Below, one piece after another: positions 12,851 to 24,700 of a stretch of 64,000 nt of DNA (positions within the stretch are counted from its first letter, which is position 1; each line of letters opens with the position of its first letter). Position numbers and translations under genes: made by a program. A model generated the notes under the pieces. It saw only the letters and a program-made list of their open reading frames with translations, did not search any database and had not been told where the DNA came from. This DNA is from Tyto alba (lineage: Eukaryota > Chordata > Aves > Strigiformes > Tytonidae). The stretch is from the NCBI RefSeq assembly GCF_018691265.1, contig NW_024881278.1, forward strand, positions 2,170,001-2,234,000, written 5' to 3'.

Positions 12851-15640
12851 GAAAATAAAAGAAAATAGAAAGTGGCATTGTAAAATGCCCCAAATCCTTT
12901 TAATTGAACAAGTGGATCTGTTTTGCAATTCCGATTCCTACTCATTCAATGAAGCACTTCATGTGAGGTCAATAGCCCTATTCATCCAAGTGGTAGTTAT
13001 GCTTCAACACCTTTTTATTAGCACTACTAAACTTAGTGACACGATACAGTATATTATTTGCCTTCCCCATTGCTGGTGAACAAATCATTTCAAGACGTGA
13101 CACAGAATTAGACTATTGTGTTAAATATGACTCCATACATGGGATATATCTATAGTCTCATTTCCTGGTGTCATTGCCCATAGTTTTGTTATTCATAATT
13201 TCAGTCCTGTCCATCCTATCTATCTCTTAGGAAAATACACGTTGAGAGAGAGAAAAAAAGAGCTAACTGTGTTTATTACCAATTATTATGGTAAAGAGCT
13301 GCTAGGTTGCCTTACAAAAACTAATAATTTTTCATTCAGTTGTCTCATGATAATTTACTATGGTTGACATTAGTTTTTTTTACCCTACACTGTCAAACAC
13401 ATGGAAGAAACCAAATTATTGCTTACTTTACCTCCTTACTCTAAATTTCTAAAGGTTTTCCAGATCCACTTTTTTTTTTTTCTATTTTCACCTGTGCAGA
13501 ATTTCTTTTGACTTTTGAGAGTTTTGCTCCATCCCTGACTTTGCAGACTTAGTTACAATTCTGTTTAAAGCAGACTTAGATGCAATTCTTTCTCAATTCC
13601 ATGCCTCGCTGAAGTCAGTGGAGCTCTGAAGAGGTACCAAGGGTCAGATGTGAGGATGAAAGAGTGAAGGAAAATTTAAAAATTCCTCCTAGAAATTGTT
13701 CCCAAATGCAGGAAGGGCAACACTACATAATCATCCAAAGAATTCTGAAAATTCACAAAGTTCTGAGACAGAATTTTTTTGAAGTTGGCTTAAGCCTTAT
13801 ATTTAATCACACTATATAATTTTGTCAACAAAATAAAATGTTGTTGTTCCTTACTTGGAGTTATTTGTATTTAAGATTTAGCGTACAATGTCTGAAACAT
13901 CCTGCATTTGTTACAGAAGCTTTAGGAACAGACTGTGGTATTCAAAAAACACTGCCATGTTTCAGGAGCTAGGACTCCAAGAGTTCAGCTCAAAGCTCGT
14001 AGATATATCAGAGAATAAATTCATCTGAAAGTTTCCCAGAGCAGCAGGTTGTATTTCCATACATGAGTTTCAGTCACAGGATTTTCATTAAGCACACTCA
14101 TGTTCTTACAGGAAGCTAGTTTATGATTGGAGTCTTTTAACTGTCATGCCAAGACACCGAAGAACTAAAGCTTCTTTCCTATGGTGTTAATTTGTTTTTA
14201 TATTTCACGTAAACTCTAATTTTAATATTACGTGAGGTAAGTTTGATGGACCTCAGTAAAGAATTGGAATCAAGAGTTGCTTTTTTCCAGTCTCTATAGT
14301 TCTCTTTTGAAACGAACCCATATGTCAAACAAAGCAGCATATTTCACATCACTGGAAAAGGCTAGACAAGTCAGGCCTTAGAGTACTTTTAGGCAAGCCT
14401 CGCTCCACTCTCCAGCTATGTGCATTCATCCCTTAGCCCGTGAGGTGACTATGCCAGCTATGTTTAGCAGCCTACTGCTTGCAGTGGATTTCAAATCTAC
14501 CTTTCCTATACACGAGATGGTAACCCAGGATAGAGGTCATGTGCTGCTATTTCAGTGCTGTTAAAATTTCAAGCTATTAAATGATCAGCTACAATTTGCT
14601 CTGAGACTAGCGCACGTCCTTCAGTTCCAGCACTTTCACTGTAGCTAATAGACATCTAAAACAGTCTTTTACCTTGAGAAGCTCTTTCCCTCACCTGCTA
14701 TTCAATATGCTGGCAAACAGCAGCTGATGTCATAGATTTACTGCAACATTACTGCAGTTTCTTTGCATAAGGTTTCTTTCTCTTCCTTTTCTTTGCTGAA
14801 GGAAAGCACGCTAAAAATAGGACAGAGGTGACCGAAGACTTCTGACTGGGATAGGCAAGAACTGAATACTCATGAGGGAAGGAGACAACTGAGGGTGGGG
14901 GGAAGATTAATAGACTGTTTTAACTGAAAACAGTCATATAGAGGAAAGGAGTGGAGCAGGGATTGAGGACTGTCAGGAGAAATTGACATTTACTATCCTA
15001 CTTCTGTGAAAGAAATAAAGGGAAAAAGGCCTTACTCTTTTCCTCCCCACAGCAACTGCCATGCCTCAAACTCCAACATTTACCTTGTCAGTTCTAGCAG
15101 CTAATTTAGCTCCTGAGATTTCTAGTCCTGGTTATGGAGACAGCTGAGCCATGGCCATTTTACTGCCCTAGCTTCCTGTCTATTTTACATTATATTTAAG
15201 GCAGTCCTTAAACAGTTATGGCAGAAGCACTTGTTTTTGGAGGCCAGCTTCTATAGTTCTGTGAACTAACTGACTTACATCAACAGCATGAGTAGAGCAT
15301 GTGCTATTCCTTGTCATGTAAGAATTTCAGAATTCTGATGCCACTTTTAACCCTTTTAAAATAGTATGAAGATCACATCTTTATCACTAGATTTCTGAGG
15401 CCAGGAGACACCACTAACATTGAATCATTAGATTCAAGATTAGTACAATTGTGCTCAGTTTGGTGCTCTCCTAGTCCATAGCCTGGTGCTCTATTAGTGA
15501 TCTGGGTTTGACAAAAGGATCTCTAAAGAAAATTCTCTGATTTAACCAGAATTCCTCAACAATGGAAAATGTAATACTTTAGCAATATGCTCAGGATTGG
15601 CCAGGTCCAGATATATTGACGTTTAAGACAAAGCCATGAA

Positions 15641-15656
15641 CACACACACACACACA
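15641..15656 (+). repeat. (CA)8 microsatellite
   Basis: Eight perfect CA units. Confidence 0.95.
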
Positions 15657-16913
15657 ATATCAGTAGATCCATGCAAAAACAAAATCAAGAGCTGAAGGTG
15701 GGGAATCCTGTGACAACTCTGCAATAAGTCATGGCCCTCTCCCTAAGAAGACACGTGTGCCTCTATAGAACTCTGTTGACTATAGGCATTTTCTCCAGAT
15801 TCAGATTTGCACCCAGATAGACTCAGACCAGCCTAGACCTAAATTAAGATTGATTGTATTCTTACCACTTTACTCACCGTATCTTACTGAAACTTGACAA
15901 GAAAGTTAGATATCCACCCTGACACCAAGGACAAAAAATTTCAGACCAAACCCATGTTCCGTATGAAGTTTAGGGCAATATTTCAATTAACTTCAGGAAG
16001 CAGTATAATTAAAGATAAATCCTGGATTTCACATAGTATAGAATAGCAAGAAAATCATCCACATATTTCTTCTTCTCCTTTCCATGTGCAGTGGACTTTA
16101 CAAGAACTCAAACCACTGTTTCCTATCATGATCTTTTGATAACACAGAACACCTTTGAATTAAGTCACTCCCAGAATACCAGACAAAGCTTTTCTTGCAA
16201 ACACCTCTGCCTTCCTACAGTTACATACATTGGATATTTCTGATCAAATCAATACAGCTGTTCACAGTGTGAAGGTAGGGCTGAGAATAATTGTGTATAA
16301 GATACAGCAAAATTCCTGACCATTCTCATAACATTTCTCAAATCATGATTATTAAATGTGGTTACAGTTTGGATTCTAGTGAGTCTTCTTTTCCAGGGTT
16401 GTCATGGACTTCCCAAGACCTCACAGTGTACCTCTGCCTCTCAGCATCACCTTCAATAAAATCCAAGTTGTTTTGTTATCTTGTAATGGTACGAGATAGC
16501 TAATTATTACTGAGTTAATACCAATAAAAAGCAAAGACTTTTGGGTTAACGCTGGCTGATGTGGCAACAGAAGCCAGGATACTTCCTTGTTTAGTCTTTG
16601 TTCAGCCCCCAGGATGTATGCGATGATGTTTGATACTGATGGAGGGTGTATTTTATCAGATACTAGGATTTCCTAAATCATTCATTAGGACTATGATCAT
16701 CTCCTACTCAGTTCAAACCTGGTACTCTTAATATGTATTTACTGGACTCACATTTGAGCTAGATACTGTGGGAGGATTCTCTTCCCACATTCAGCATTGC
16801 AAACTGTCACAGTTTTACCAATGTCTAGTGACATCTAACGGCATTTAATATTTTCTTCTGTAGCCCTAGCTCCTGGAGCAATGGGACTTCATGAGGTTAG
16901 CTTTATACATTGG

Positions 16914-16935
16914 TTTTTTTTTTTTTTTTTTTTTT
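16914..16935 (+). repeat. Poly(T), 22 bases
   Basis: Uninterrupted T run in unique sequence. Confidence 0.95.
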
Positions 16936-19027
16936 GGAATGACAGTAGAGGAACACTTAAATTAGAATTTTTTGTATTTTCATGTGTTCCTCTACAGGGA
17001 CAAAGGCAACAACATGGCGTTTTAATGAAAGCTAAGATTTTCAGATGATAAATGGCTGTGGGAACTAGGCTTCAAGATAAACAACCAATATAGTGAGATC
17101 CGTGTCGAACCTAAAGCCTTGGCAATATGCAGCATTTTGTAATATTTATTATCCTCTGAGACCAAATTTCAGTGTTTCTTCCAATAAAACCAAGTTAATA
17201 AATTGCATTTTTAATTTTCAACTGACCTTCTACACCTGAATTTTATTTTCATAACTTAGTTAAAGATAAGAAGCAGTTCACATTACTGTTTCTGCTGTCC
17301 AGGGAACTAAAATAATATTTCATAGAGTTTTTCTATGTTTCAATATTTCTTTTGGGCCCAAACCAAAACTGTTTTGAAAGGTTTTTCATAAACACTCAAA
17401 CCCATTCTAGTTACCATTTTTTTGCTTACCTTTTGAATGTGTCTCTTGAGGAAGAAGGTCCGATAACTGATAGACCATTTTTATAGCGGGAGACAGAAAT
17501 TCAAATTAATTCCCTGCCAGATCATAACAGAGATTCTCAGACCTTTTCTGCAGCAGGGACTTAAACCGCTAGATTCACTGTCTTTCTTTTACTCTCCCAC
17601 ACTATAGCCAAATAAAATTTTATTCGTGTTCCTGTAAGGAAAATTTTTCAGTGAAACAGATGCAGAAGGATGCAGAAGTAAGTATTGGTTTGGGAAAATA
17701 AGTTCAGAACTTCCTGAATTTCCCATTCCTCAGAGTTTTCTTATAGTTTCCATTTTTAGCAGTTTATAGCATGCTTTTTCGAAATAAATATAGAGTATTG
17801 TAAAATTAGTTATAAAACCACAGAATGTAGTCTTCAAAACTTAATTCTTGTTAACGGAGGTCTATTTAGACTATTTTTTTAGAGGTCTCTTCACTCTGGC
17901 CCATTAATATTGGGCTCAAATGTGTCACTGAAATTTGCTGTAGATGTCCTGGTGCTCACTCTTAGCAGCTGAAACTTCATAACAGGTAGGATTAATGTCA
18001 AGCAGATCTCAACAAGGCACAAGCATTAACCAGAATCTGGAAGAGTACTTATAGCTATTACACTCATTCCAGCCCTTTGGCAATTGCTGAATTAGACTCC
18101 CAAAACTAGAACAAACATGAAGTAGAGCTTATCCTGCCACACTATATGGCATCAAGATATTAATGTAAACCTATATTTTGTGTTCATTAGCTTTTTACAG
18201 TTCCCAAGAATCATCTTATCTAGTATAATGTCAGAGAAATGAAGGCTCATTTTCTTATTTATCAAAAACTTGTTATGTAAAACTGGAAGAATAAAGGACC
18301 TAAAAACTGCTCAGATGAATGAACTTGCAGTGACCTCTGATGGTTGTGAATGTGTATGAAACATGGTCCTGTAATTATTTGTGCTTCCTTAGGAGCTCCA
18401 GTGCTCTAATTAAAAAATGTTGACATGACAAGAAAAAAGCTCTTTGGAGATGGAAACCAAATGATTTATAAGGGAGTCCTGGGATTATTTTTACTTTGCA
18501 TCATTGTTTACTTTTGAAAGCATGGGAAAATGCATACAAGCCAAGTGTTTGCAAAAAAAAGTTATTTCCAATGGAAAGTCTGTTTTTCTATCTTTCAGCT
18601 TTTTGGAAATTTCACAAGGAGGCTTTATTAAAACATCTGCCCATCTTATTCCTTCTTTGTAACTGAGTTTATGTTTCTGATCATAGGGCAGAAACACAGG
18701 AAGCATGAAAAAACTACTGTCAAAATTCTCATGGCTGCTGAGTTCACAATACACTACATCAGACCCAATTCCTAGCACTGCTAAATTGAGAGAAGCACAT
18801 GAACTTAAGCCACTGTCAGTATGGTATAAACTACCTTTTGCTTTTTGGAGTGGGCTCACCTGGGCCACCAAAAAGTTTGATGGGGTAGTGGGAGAAGCCA
18901 CCCTCATTTTGGCTGGATTTATTCCCAAGGGTAAGTGTCCCTGGGGCAAACTCTGAGAATTTCTAGATCTTTACCAAGGAGACTTATTAGCAGCAACTTT
19001 CATCCTCTTAAGTGGAAATATCACTCT

Positions 19028-19051
19028 TTAAAAAAACAATTGTTTTTTTAA
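19028..19051. repeat. Perfect 24-bp palindrome
   Basis: TTAAAAAAACAA is followed directly by its reverse complement TTGTTTTTTTAA, with no spacer and no mismatch. It could extrude as a cruciform or be recognised by a dimeric factor. Given its low complexity it may also be a replication-slippage product. Confidence 0.9.
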
Positions 19052-19888
19052 CAGATGGGTATTGTGAAGATAGCCTAAACTAGCCCCAAAGGCCCAATTA
19101 AAGAGTTTTGAGAATGAAAGAAACAAGTGCCTAGGTTTCTTATCTGCAGGAAGAAACTGCAAACCAAACATCTACTTGATTATCTACTAAAGACTGTAGA
19201 AAAGAAACCACCTACAATTTGACTCAATCAAAAAAATCACATCTCACAAAAGGGCAATGGCAAAAGTGGAACACAGTGTATATCATCAGAAGTTCTTTTG
19301 CCTTTTTCGACAACATATCACTATGTTTTCAAAAAAATCAGCTGGTCACCAGCATACTGTTCCTTTCTAAAAAAATGCTCTGTGAAACTGCCACCTCCTC
19401 CCTCTATATGTCCAGAGTCACATTTTCTGACTTGGGTGACATGAGATATAAATTAAAAAGTGAGGCTTGGTTCTCTTTGCTTAGCTTGAATGGCTGAGGA
19501 GAGACTTTATTTCCTCTTGGTTCACTGTTCTGCAGAGCAAGAGAGAGCTGAGGAAACAGCAGGATCCCCAGCACAGCACAGGATGGGCATAAGGATGGTG
19601 ATGAGAGAAGCACTTTGTATATCATTTCTTACCACTTCTACCTATGTTACCTTCAATAGGCAGAGAGGTTCATGCAAGTGTAATAGAGGAGGTGATCTGG
19701 CCTCTCGTCCTGAAGTATTTCTGGTGGCAACAAGAACTTGTTAGAGTGCTTAGAACCAACAGTGAACCACTGGAAGCAGCATACTCCAATACTGACATGT
19801 GACCAGTGTCACTTCTGTGCTCCGTCTCAACTCTATATTCAATATCCCAACACATACTGGCTGCCTTAGGAAATGCGCTTGATTCCTT

Positions 19889-19908
19889 AAAAAAAAAAAA
19901 AAAAAAAA
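19889..19908 (+). repeat. Poly(A), 20 bases
   Basis: A run followed by AATAAATAAAG-like A-rich sequence. No retroposed body is recognisable upstream. Confidence 0.9.
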
Positions 19909-20203
19909 GTAAAATAAATAAAGCAGTGATCTACACCAAAGTCTTCAATATTTATAAAACATTGTTCCCAACGTTCAACATCACAGTGTTTACAGAGATC
20001 CAGTAATAAGGCATTGTAGACAAGTAATGGTTCATCACCGATTCCACGAAACTAATACGCTGGCATAGTTGGGATTCAGTGTAGAAACTGGGAGCCCTCT
20101 CACTTTCTCATGTGGAGTTAAATGTGGATGTTTAGTGCATATTTCCTCCTGCTAGTTGGGTTTTCATAGAAGATCGCACCAGGAATATTTAAAATTAAAA
20201 GAG

Positions 20204-20220
20204 AAAAAAAAAAAAAAAAA
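20204..20220 (+). repeat. Poly(A), 17 bases
   Basis: Uninterrupted A run in unique sequence. Confidence 0.9.
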
Positions 20221-21240
20221 CTCTTGGCCTTGTAATCAGCTTGAAAATTCTTTGGTCTTCAAGTTGAGTCCAAAATCATTCAAGTCAAGAGAAAGATTCC
20301 TATTTGCTTTAGTGGGCAGTGAATCAGGTGCTTGGAGCTTAAAAACACAGATGGGAACATGAAACCAAGTACAGAATTTCCATCTTGTTGGATAGTCTGA
20401 CTTTTCACAGTTGTATTTTACCCTACTTTGGAGGAAAATTCATAATCTTAAAATACTAACCAGACTGGCTATTCTGAAATGCCTTTGATAATTTGATATC
20501 AAACCTAAAAATATAGCATAATAATATGTAAAAATGAAAGGAAATAAGAAAGACAAAAATAAGTAAGAAAATGCAAACAAAATAAATTCATTGAGTTTTG
20601 GAAACTTTTACAAATACATCTTTCAATGGTACTGTTGGGATGGAAATAGTACTGCAAAAAATTATTATTTTGATGAAATTACATTTTTACAAAGGCAATA
20701 TAAAGTCGGTAGTCTTGGCACAGCAACCTTGATACCCTAGACATTGCCAAAAGTCTTCCTGAATTACAGACATTCAGCTCCTCCGCAGGGAAGGGGCTCG
20801 GACGGTTTTATGCCAACCTCTTGTTGATAACACAAACTCATTAAGAGACTGTTTCAGTGTTTGGTTTAAATTAGAGGAGCCTTATTACTGCACAATCTGA
20901 CTCTATATGAAGACAGGGACTTTAAAGGTTGAACTTGCCAGACAGGATCTGAATCCTCCTGAAAAGCTCTTGCTAATCACAGCCAGCTGGAGCCTGTTGG
21001 TCACTGAGAAAAAAACCCAGCCATTGAGGAAGGACTTCCAGCAAAGTCACAGCATCCTCTCTGCACCTATTTCCACCTTCTTCAAGGATTTTTATGCTGC
21101 CAGAGAAGTGGGCTTTAACAAAATCAAGAACCTTGTTTGTCTGATATATCAGAGACTTCTGTAGCACACTGAAATATCACTATCTGTGAGCTTTAAATAC
21201 AATCAGGTGTGATTTTATGTATAAAAGGATAGAGTAGAAG

Positions 21241-21290
21241 TGCTCTTACCTTAAGCTACTAAGCATGCTCTTACCTTAAACTACTTAGAT
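21241..21290 (+). repeat. 25-bp direct tandem duplication
   Basis: Positions 21241-21265 (TGCTCTTACCTTAAGCTACT, then AAGCA) are repeated at 21266-21290 with only a few substitutions. The two units abut exactly, so this is a local tandem duplication that has diverged a little. Confidence 0.85.
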
Positions 21291-21695
21291 TTTTGAGAGG
21301 CAGGTCATATTATGTGCTATAGATTGAGTGAGGAAATACAGTTGACTTAGTACAGCACAGCACTAAGGTGAATTCTAAAATCAACAGGAAGAGTACTCAT
21401 TTGCAAGTGAAGAAACAGAATATCGCGAGTGACTCAAGTCACAATTCTTTTTGCCAGGGAACTGCTGAAAAGTGGTGCCTGAGTGGCACCTGCAGACCTG
21501 CTGCTGCACAGACAGCAAGCACTGGTGTCTAACAAGCCTTTGAAATATAGCCTGCTCTGACATAGAGACATTTCAACATCCCAAAATATACCCATTTCAT
21601 TTATTTAATAACAATGGCACATGAAAGTGTCCTGAGAATACACTGGGTAAAATATATATATATGTCTAGATACTTTAATGTTGAAAGGCAGCGCG

Positions 21696-21698
<3 letters not shown>

Positions 21699-21749
<51 letters not shown>
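21699..21749 (+). repeat. (AC)25 microsatellite
   Basis: About 25 uninterrupted AC units form the longest dinucleotide repeat in the window, with a short TA run at about 21650-21662 just before. It opens a meaningless Thr-His frame. It is likely polymorphic. Confidence 0.97.
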
Positions 21750-21750
<1 letters not shown>

Positions 21751-24700
21751 CATCTATGTTGGTTCTAATTTCTGTCCTGGCTTGAATTTTGCCAGTTGGA
21801 TGGTGGGTTAATGTTAAGTGTCTTGATTTAAGATTAGAAATTCAAGTGTATGTCTTCAATTACTGGAGTGCCCTTAATACTCAGAATGATTTGTATGATC
21901 TAAAAAATTAATAAACATCTTGGGTCAAATAATTGGTTGATAGAATGACTTTTACAGCAAAGAATCACAAATGTGTTACAGAACATATGATCTACAGTTC
22001 ATTTTCTAGAATAATCCCACAATTAGTAGGAAAATTGGCCAATTTATCAAAAATCTGATTATGTTTGGGAGCATTTTGCTAAATCCAGCTTCCGCTCACT
22101 TGAATTTTGGTTTGTAAACTGCCACTGTTAGCACAGATTAATGACATTGCAAGAGTGGCTCTGATCAAATCCATATCTAAAACTTTTTGAAAGAAGAAGA
22201 TAAAGTTTCTTTTACCATTAAGTGGAGGAAAAAATCTAAAAATTCATACTTACTGGGAGATTTTTCAGACTGGTAAACCAGTAGGCTTTTCTAATCTAGA
22301 TTGGAAAGAATTGGACATTCATCAAATTATTTAATGTCTTTAGTATACAAAAATCTTGCTAGTAATATATTTTCTATAAATATATAAGAACATTTGGGCT
22401 GAAACACTTTATGCACTTTGTTGATCTCAAAATTATGGTCAACCTTTGTGCTATTATAAACCGAGACTGTTCTTTATAATACTATGGTTCTCTTCAGGGC
22501 ACTTGATGTAACTTAACCAGACTGTGGGTTGTTGGGAGATAGGTCAAGAGAGGAATGGGTACACAAATGAGCTTTTAGGAAAATAGGTAAGAGATGTTTC
22601 CAAGTTAGGGAAGTACAATACACTAAGAGATATCAGTGTTAATACCTAAAATAAACCCATATAACTTCTTTAATAGTATAGTCAGAAAATTCTAGGTGCA
22701 GTGGAAATGGAAAAACGATTAAATATATTTTTCATAATGATATACAGACTTTTTGCTATTGTACAGTGAAATGAAGAAGTTGAGTGGTACGGGAATAGAG
22801 TCAGGTTCCTGACCCTTTAATTCATATTTAACAGATAATAGAAACAATTAAATAAGAATAAGGGGAAATTGAGTTTGTCTATTTAAGTGCAGGAAAGTCA
22901 GAAAATCCGTTCTGGGCTGGAATTGTGCAGAGATATCAAATACTGTTCCTATGTTAATTACACCTGCTTCAGTGGAGAGCAGATGACAGCAGCACAGAAA
23001 ACCCACAGCTGGATAAGCACTTTAGAAGTAGCTAAATCTGAGCAGGTACATCTGGTAAGGAGAACAGCAGAATGCCACACATGAGTGAATCAAACTGAAA
23101 TACACAATTGGCTAATGAACCAGAAGAAGGAGGAAGATTGCTTGCCTATGGGAAAAGATAAATTGCTTTAAAGATAAGTATTATACTGTCAGCATTGTGA
23201 TCTCCATACTAGCATAACCTAGCAATGCTGCAGTTAAACCAATTAATTCATTGCTCAAGATGCACTGTGTTTTAGCTGGGGTAATTAGCACACAGAAGGT
23301 AGTGTGAGGTTTAAAAAAAACAAAAAAGACAAAAAAAAATGGACAGCAATGTCAGAGTACTTCAGATTTACTGTGAGATAAATTCAGCTAAATCAACCTT
23401 GGGCAGTTGTATGGCACTGATGTTGTAAACTGAAGTGTCTTGCCTTCACTGTCTTTTACCTCAGGAAATCCAAGGTCTATTAGTTACCCTGAGGTTAAAA
23501 GGAAGGAAAAAAAAAAAAAGAAAAGAAAGAAAAAAGCTGCTTCAGCCATAATGAAGACAAGTAGTCAGTTTAATTTATTGTAAGGTAAGCAGAAAGGTTG
23601 TGCCTAGATAAGAATATAACACTGACCTTACATACTTAGCCAGAGGCAAGCACCTGAAATGTCACCTTCTCCTTTGGTATTTGTAGTGACATAATCCACA
23701 TTTTTTATCTTGCTCTAACAAACTCATCTGTCTTGAGCAACCAGGGTGAAACCATTTTCTATTTTGGTTTTGGGGTCAAAGGCAAAGCATGGAGAAGGTT
23801 ATTAACATAATCAAACATATTTGTAATTGCTGGGAATCTGTTCTGTTCTATTAAAACATTTGGTTTGTTTTTGCTCCCAAACTTCTGAGGATTTTTCTTT
23901 TGCTTTCAGTAAATATAATGTAGCTATTATCTTCTTCTGTTGAAAATGCTTTACATTTCCCTTGCTTTCAACACAAACTGATCCATCACTTCCTGTATCC
24001 CACTCCAGATTGCTTCTGAGAATTAAGTTATTTATGCAGGATAAAATGTGCACCTTCCTCTGAGGTTAGGCATCAGTCATCCTTCACCAGGAGCTTCTGG
24101 AAGTGAATACCCCCAAAGCAGCACCAGTCAACAATTTCAAAACCAGGTCATTTAAATTAAAGGGAAAAATCCAGACTTTGTAAATTAAAAGGGAGGCAAA
24201 TTCATGAAATTCATATTAAATATAACATAAAATCAGAACCAGACCAGACCTTTTTTGTTACAATTTGCTGACTAAAAAAGCATAAAACCTTACATAGCAG
24301 AGGCCAGCTACTCTTAAAAACAGCACACAATCTGTCAAGCATCTCCCCTGAAACTGTATAACCTTTTTCTTCCATCTGTTTAGGGGCCTTGTGTTCAGGT
24401 AAGAAGACTCTATTAACAAGTGGGACATAAGGATTACTCCTATTCTAATAGTTGCATATAAAGAGACTGGAATGCCTTTCCAACTGAATTGTTCACTGAG
24501 TTTGGACTGAGACCACATGATTTACCTCCTATACAAATTGTGAACATTTTTGTGTATCAAGGATATATGGTCATATCGAAGAGTAAATCTGGTCCTCTGC
24601 TAGCAGCTATAGAATTTATAAATAATAAATTCTGCTTATGTAATTTTAAAACTCTCAGAAAGTTACAACCTTAGTGGCAGGCATTCAGCTGACAGTAAGA

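Larger units (their letters stand above)
2791..15640. other. Intergenic DNA, no gene seen
   Basis: This is unique AT-rich sequence. It holds homopolymer runs (T14 at 7266-7279, A18 at 12833-12850, T12 at 13470-13481), a short CAAA repeat (10328-10349) and a palindromic tandem repeat (6473-6494). The longest open frame (154 codons, 8168-8632, plus strand) starts and ends arbitrarily, overlaps minus-strand frames of similar quality and resembles no protein family I know. No tRNA, rRNA or recognisable transposon end was found. A somewhat GC-richer patch at 6,550-6,760 could be an old repeat fragment, but I cannot name it. Confidence 0.6.
15657..21240. other. Intergenic DNA, no gene seen
   Basis: This is unique sequence with several homopolymers (T22 at 16914-16935, A20 at 19889-19908, A17 at 20204-20220) and a perfect palindrome at 19028-19051. 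The longest open frame (152 codons, minus strand, 18491-18949) has a shorter frame running antisense to it, no recognisable domain, no splice context and no family match that I can recall. I see no supported gene or mobile element. Confidence 0.6.

Noticed and set aside
18491..18949. 152-codon minus-strand open frame
   Set aside because: No recognisable domain, an antisense frame over the same bases, no splice sites or promoter context. A frame this long can occur by chance somewhere in 64 kb over six frames.
21614..21811. Open frame with a Thr-His repeat
   Set aside because: It is simply the translated (AC)n microsatellite.
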